Shown here in pieces: positions 5,565-6,550 of a DNA stretch of 6,550 nucleotides. The stretch lies in the NCBI GenBank assembly GCA_017560955.1, contig JAFZDV010000181.1:1-6550 (forward strand), given 5' to 3'. Both the position numbers and the translations under genes were made by a program. Origin of the DNA: Anaerotignum sp. (GTDB lineage: Bacteria > Bacillota > Clostridia > Lachnospirales > Anaerotignaceae). The notes below the pieces were generated by a model, which was not told the origin of the DNA, searched no databases, and saw only the letters and a program-made list of their open reading frames with translations. Each line of letters starts with the position of its first letter. Positions within the stretch are counted from its first letter, which is position 1.

Positions 5565-5790
5565 TTGAAAACCTTTTTTCCTTGCAAAAAGGTTTTCAAA
5601 CTTTCCAAAAATCAGCCTGCAAGGCAAGTTTTATGGGGCGTTGCCCCAAACCCCACAAGGGGATAATCCCCTTGACCCTATTTGCCTGCGGCGCAAATAA
5701 TATTTATTTCTCGCAGAAACGATAGTTTCTGCAACTCGGTTTCCAAAGGGGTGACCCCTTTGGCAGGGGTCGAGAGGGGACAGCGTCCCC
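5565..5790. repeat. Chain of perfect hairpins between dnaN and the S4-domain gene
   Basis: Seven stem-loops occupy most of this spacer. The first is a 14-bp stem with a 7-nt loop (5565-5599, arms TTGAAAACCTTTTT and AAAAAGGTTTTCAA). Next are TGGGGC/GCCCCA (5634-5648), CAAGGGGA/TCCCCTTG (5656-5674), TATTTGC/GCAAATA (5679-5699), GCAGAAAC/GTTTCTGC (5713-5732), CCAAAGGGG/CCCCTTTGG (5743-5763) and GGGGAC/GTCCCC (5776-5790). Apart from the first and fourth (7-nt loops), loops are 3-4 nt. The first could partly terminate dnaN transcription, although no T-run follows it; none of the others looks like a standard terminator. The last ends just before the ribosome binding site of the next gene. No gene is supported in the spacer. 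Confidence 0.72.
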
Positions 5791-5810
5791 CGAAAGAAAG
5801 GAGAATAAAA

Positions 5811-6032
5811 ATGGATAAAGTATATATTCATACAGAATTTATCAAACTGCAGCAGGTACTGAAACTGGCTGGTCTGATCGATCAGGGTTCCGATGTAAAA
5901 TACTACCTGGCGAAAAATATGGTTTATGTAAATAACGAACTGGCTACAGAACGCGGTAAAAAAATCCGCCATGGCGACATCGTTGAAGTAAAAGGCGTTG
6001 GTTCTGTAGAAGTAGAACTGGATGTAGAATAA
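5811..6032 (+). CDS. yaaA: S4-domain RNA-binding protein, YaaA/YbcJ family
   Basis: This 73-residue protein is almost entirely an S4 RNA-binding domain (about residues 12-62). The pattern is IKLQQVLKLAGLIDQGSDVK, then VYVNNELATERGKKIRHGDI, then VEV, matching the small S4 proteins encoded between dnaN and recF in many Firmicutes. Its role is not well defined; binding to ribosomal RNA or another structured RNA is inferred from the domain. The ATG has AAAGGAG 7 nt upstream. It follows dnaN after a 252-nt hairpin-rich spacer and precedes a transporter gene by 43 nt. The symbol is used for the positional and domain match to the B. subtilis gene. Confidence 0.9.
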   Translation: MDKVYIHTEFIKLQQVLKLAGLIDQGSDVKYYLAKNMVYVNNELATERGKKIRHGDIVEVKGVGSVEVELDVE

Positions 6033-6075
6033 TAATTATTTACAAAAGTGAAAAGCTGAAGGGAGCACAAAAAGT

Positions 6076-6550
6076 ATGGCAAATAAGGCAAAACTGGAAT
6101 TGATCGCTTCGATGTTTATTTTCGGTACCATAGGCATTTTCGTGCGACATATTCCCCTGCCTTCCAGCATCATTGCGCTGGTAAGGGGTTTTGTCGGTGC
6201 ATTTTTCGTGCTTCTTTTTGTTTATCTGAAAAAAAGTCGACTGGACAAAGCTGCCATCAGGAAAAATTTCGTGATGCTGGCCCTTTCCGGCGCATTTATC
6301 GGCATCAACTGGATCCTGCTTTTTGAATCCTATAACTATACCACCGTCGCCACCGCCACCATCTGTTATTACATGGAGCCGATCTTCGTTATTCTGGCTT
6401 CTCCTTTCCTGCTGAAGGAAAGGCTGACGGTGAAAAAAGCAGTCTGTGTTCTGGTTGCACTGCTTGGTATGGTTTTTGTATCGGGCGTACTGACGACAGG
6501 TATCCCTGCTCTTTCTGAAGCAAAAGGCATCCTCTATGGTCTGGGGGCAG
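6076..6550 (+). CDS. EamA/DMT-superfamily transporter, 3' end cut off by window
   Basis: The visible 158 residues form the N-terminal half of a drug/metabolite transporter (EamA, RhaT-like) family membrane protein. Hydrophobic helices are at about 7-25, 30-52, 66-84, 90-112, 121-140 and from 150 onward. The family pattern CYYMEPIFVILASPFLLKER (97-116) ends the first repeat, with the Pro and Glu typical of EamA domains. Members export or import small molecules such as amino acids, sugars or drugs; the substrate cannot be told from sequence. The ATG has AAGGGAG 10 nt upstream. Codons such as ACC, GCC, CGA and AGG appear more often than in dnaA or dnaN, as expected for a less highly expressed or later-arriving gene. 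It occupies the place where recF commonly follows yaaA. Confidence 0.88.
   Translation, partial: MANKAKLELIASMFIFGTIGIFVRHIPLPSSIIALVRGFVGAFFVLLFVYLKKSRLDKAAIRKNFVMLALSGAFIGINWILLFESYNYTTVATATICYYMEPIFVILASPFLLKERLTVKKAVCVLVALLGMVFVSGVLTTGIPALSEAKGILYGLGA

Noticed and set aside
5682..5810. Upstream extension of the S4-domain gene, or a separate frame in the hairpin spacer
   Set aside because: The translated stretch comes from palindromes and has no start signal; the ATG at 5811 follows AAAGGAG at 7 nt and matches the family start.

Overview
The window is the chromosomal replication origin region of a low-to-moderate-GC Gram-positive bacterium. The gene order yidC-yidD-rnpA-rpmH / dnaA / dnaN / S4-domain gene, strong AAGGAGG ribosome binding sites and the RnpA sequence all point to class Clostridia, plausibly Lachnospirales; the order-level placement is an inference.

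Left arm (1-1965, minus strand): a leftward operon reads rpmH (ribosomal protein L34), rnpA (RNase P protein), yidD and yidC (running off the left edge). It starts from a near-perfect vegetative promoter (TTGACG, 17 bp, TATAAT) at 1937-1965. A small hairpin with a T-rich tail between rpmH and rnpA could lower expression of the distal genes.

Origin (about 1976-2480 and 4203-4430): two clusters of DnaA boxes flank dnaA, giving a bipartite oriC. The left cluster holds five exact TTATNCACA boxes. The right cluster holds one exact box and several one-mismatch boxes, some spaced by exactly 10 or 30 bp. It ends in a DnaA-trio-like run (CTA CTA CTA ... CTA) followed by an AT-rich stretch, which is the predicted unwinding site. 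A promoter with a DnaA box between its -35 and -10 lies at 2154-2182, and a strongly foldable leader (2500-2601) precedes the dnaA ribosome binding site.

Right arm (2626-6550, plus strand): dnaA (442 aa), dnaN (367 aa), a 73-aa S4-domain RNA-binding protein (YaaA family) and the start of an EamA/DMT-type transporter. The transporter sits where recF is usually found in this neighbourhood.

The least expected content is between genes. The spacers after dnaA and after dnaN are filled with consecutive short perfect hairpins. The two spacers share a module (hairpin, AACCC, then a CAAG-stem-CTTGACC hairpin) whose stem bases differ but remain complementary, plus a 16-nt segment in opposite orientations. 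This suggests a dispersed, structure-selected repeat family. Together the genes cover replication initiation (DnaA), processivity (DnaN), tRNA processing (RnpA), translation (L34) and membrane protein insertion (YidC, YidD), all transcribed away from the origin.
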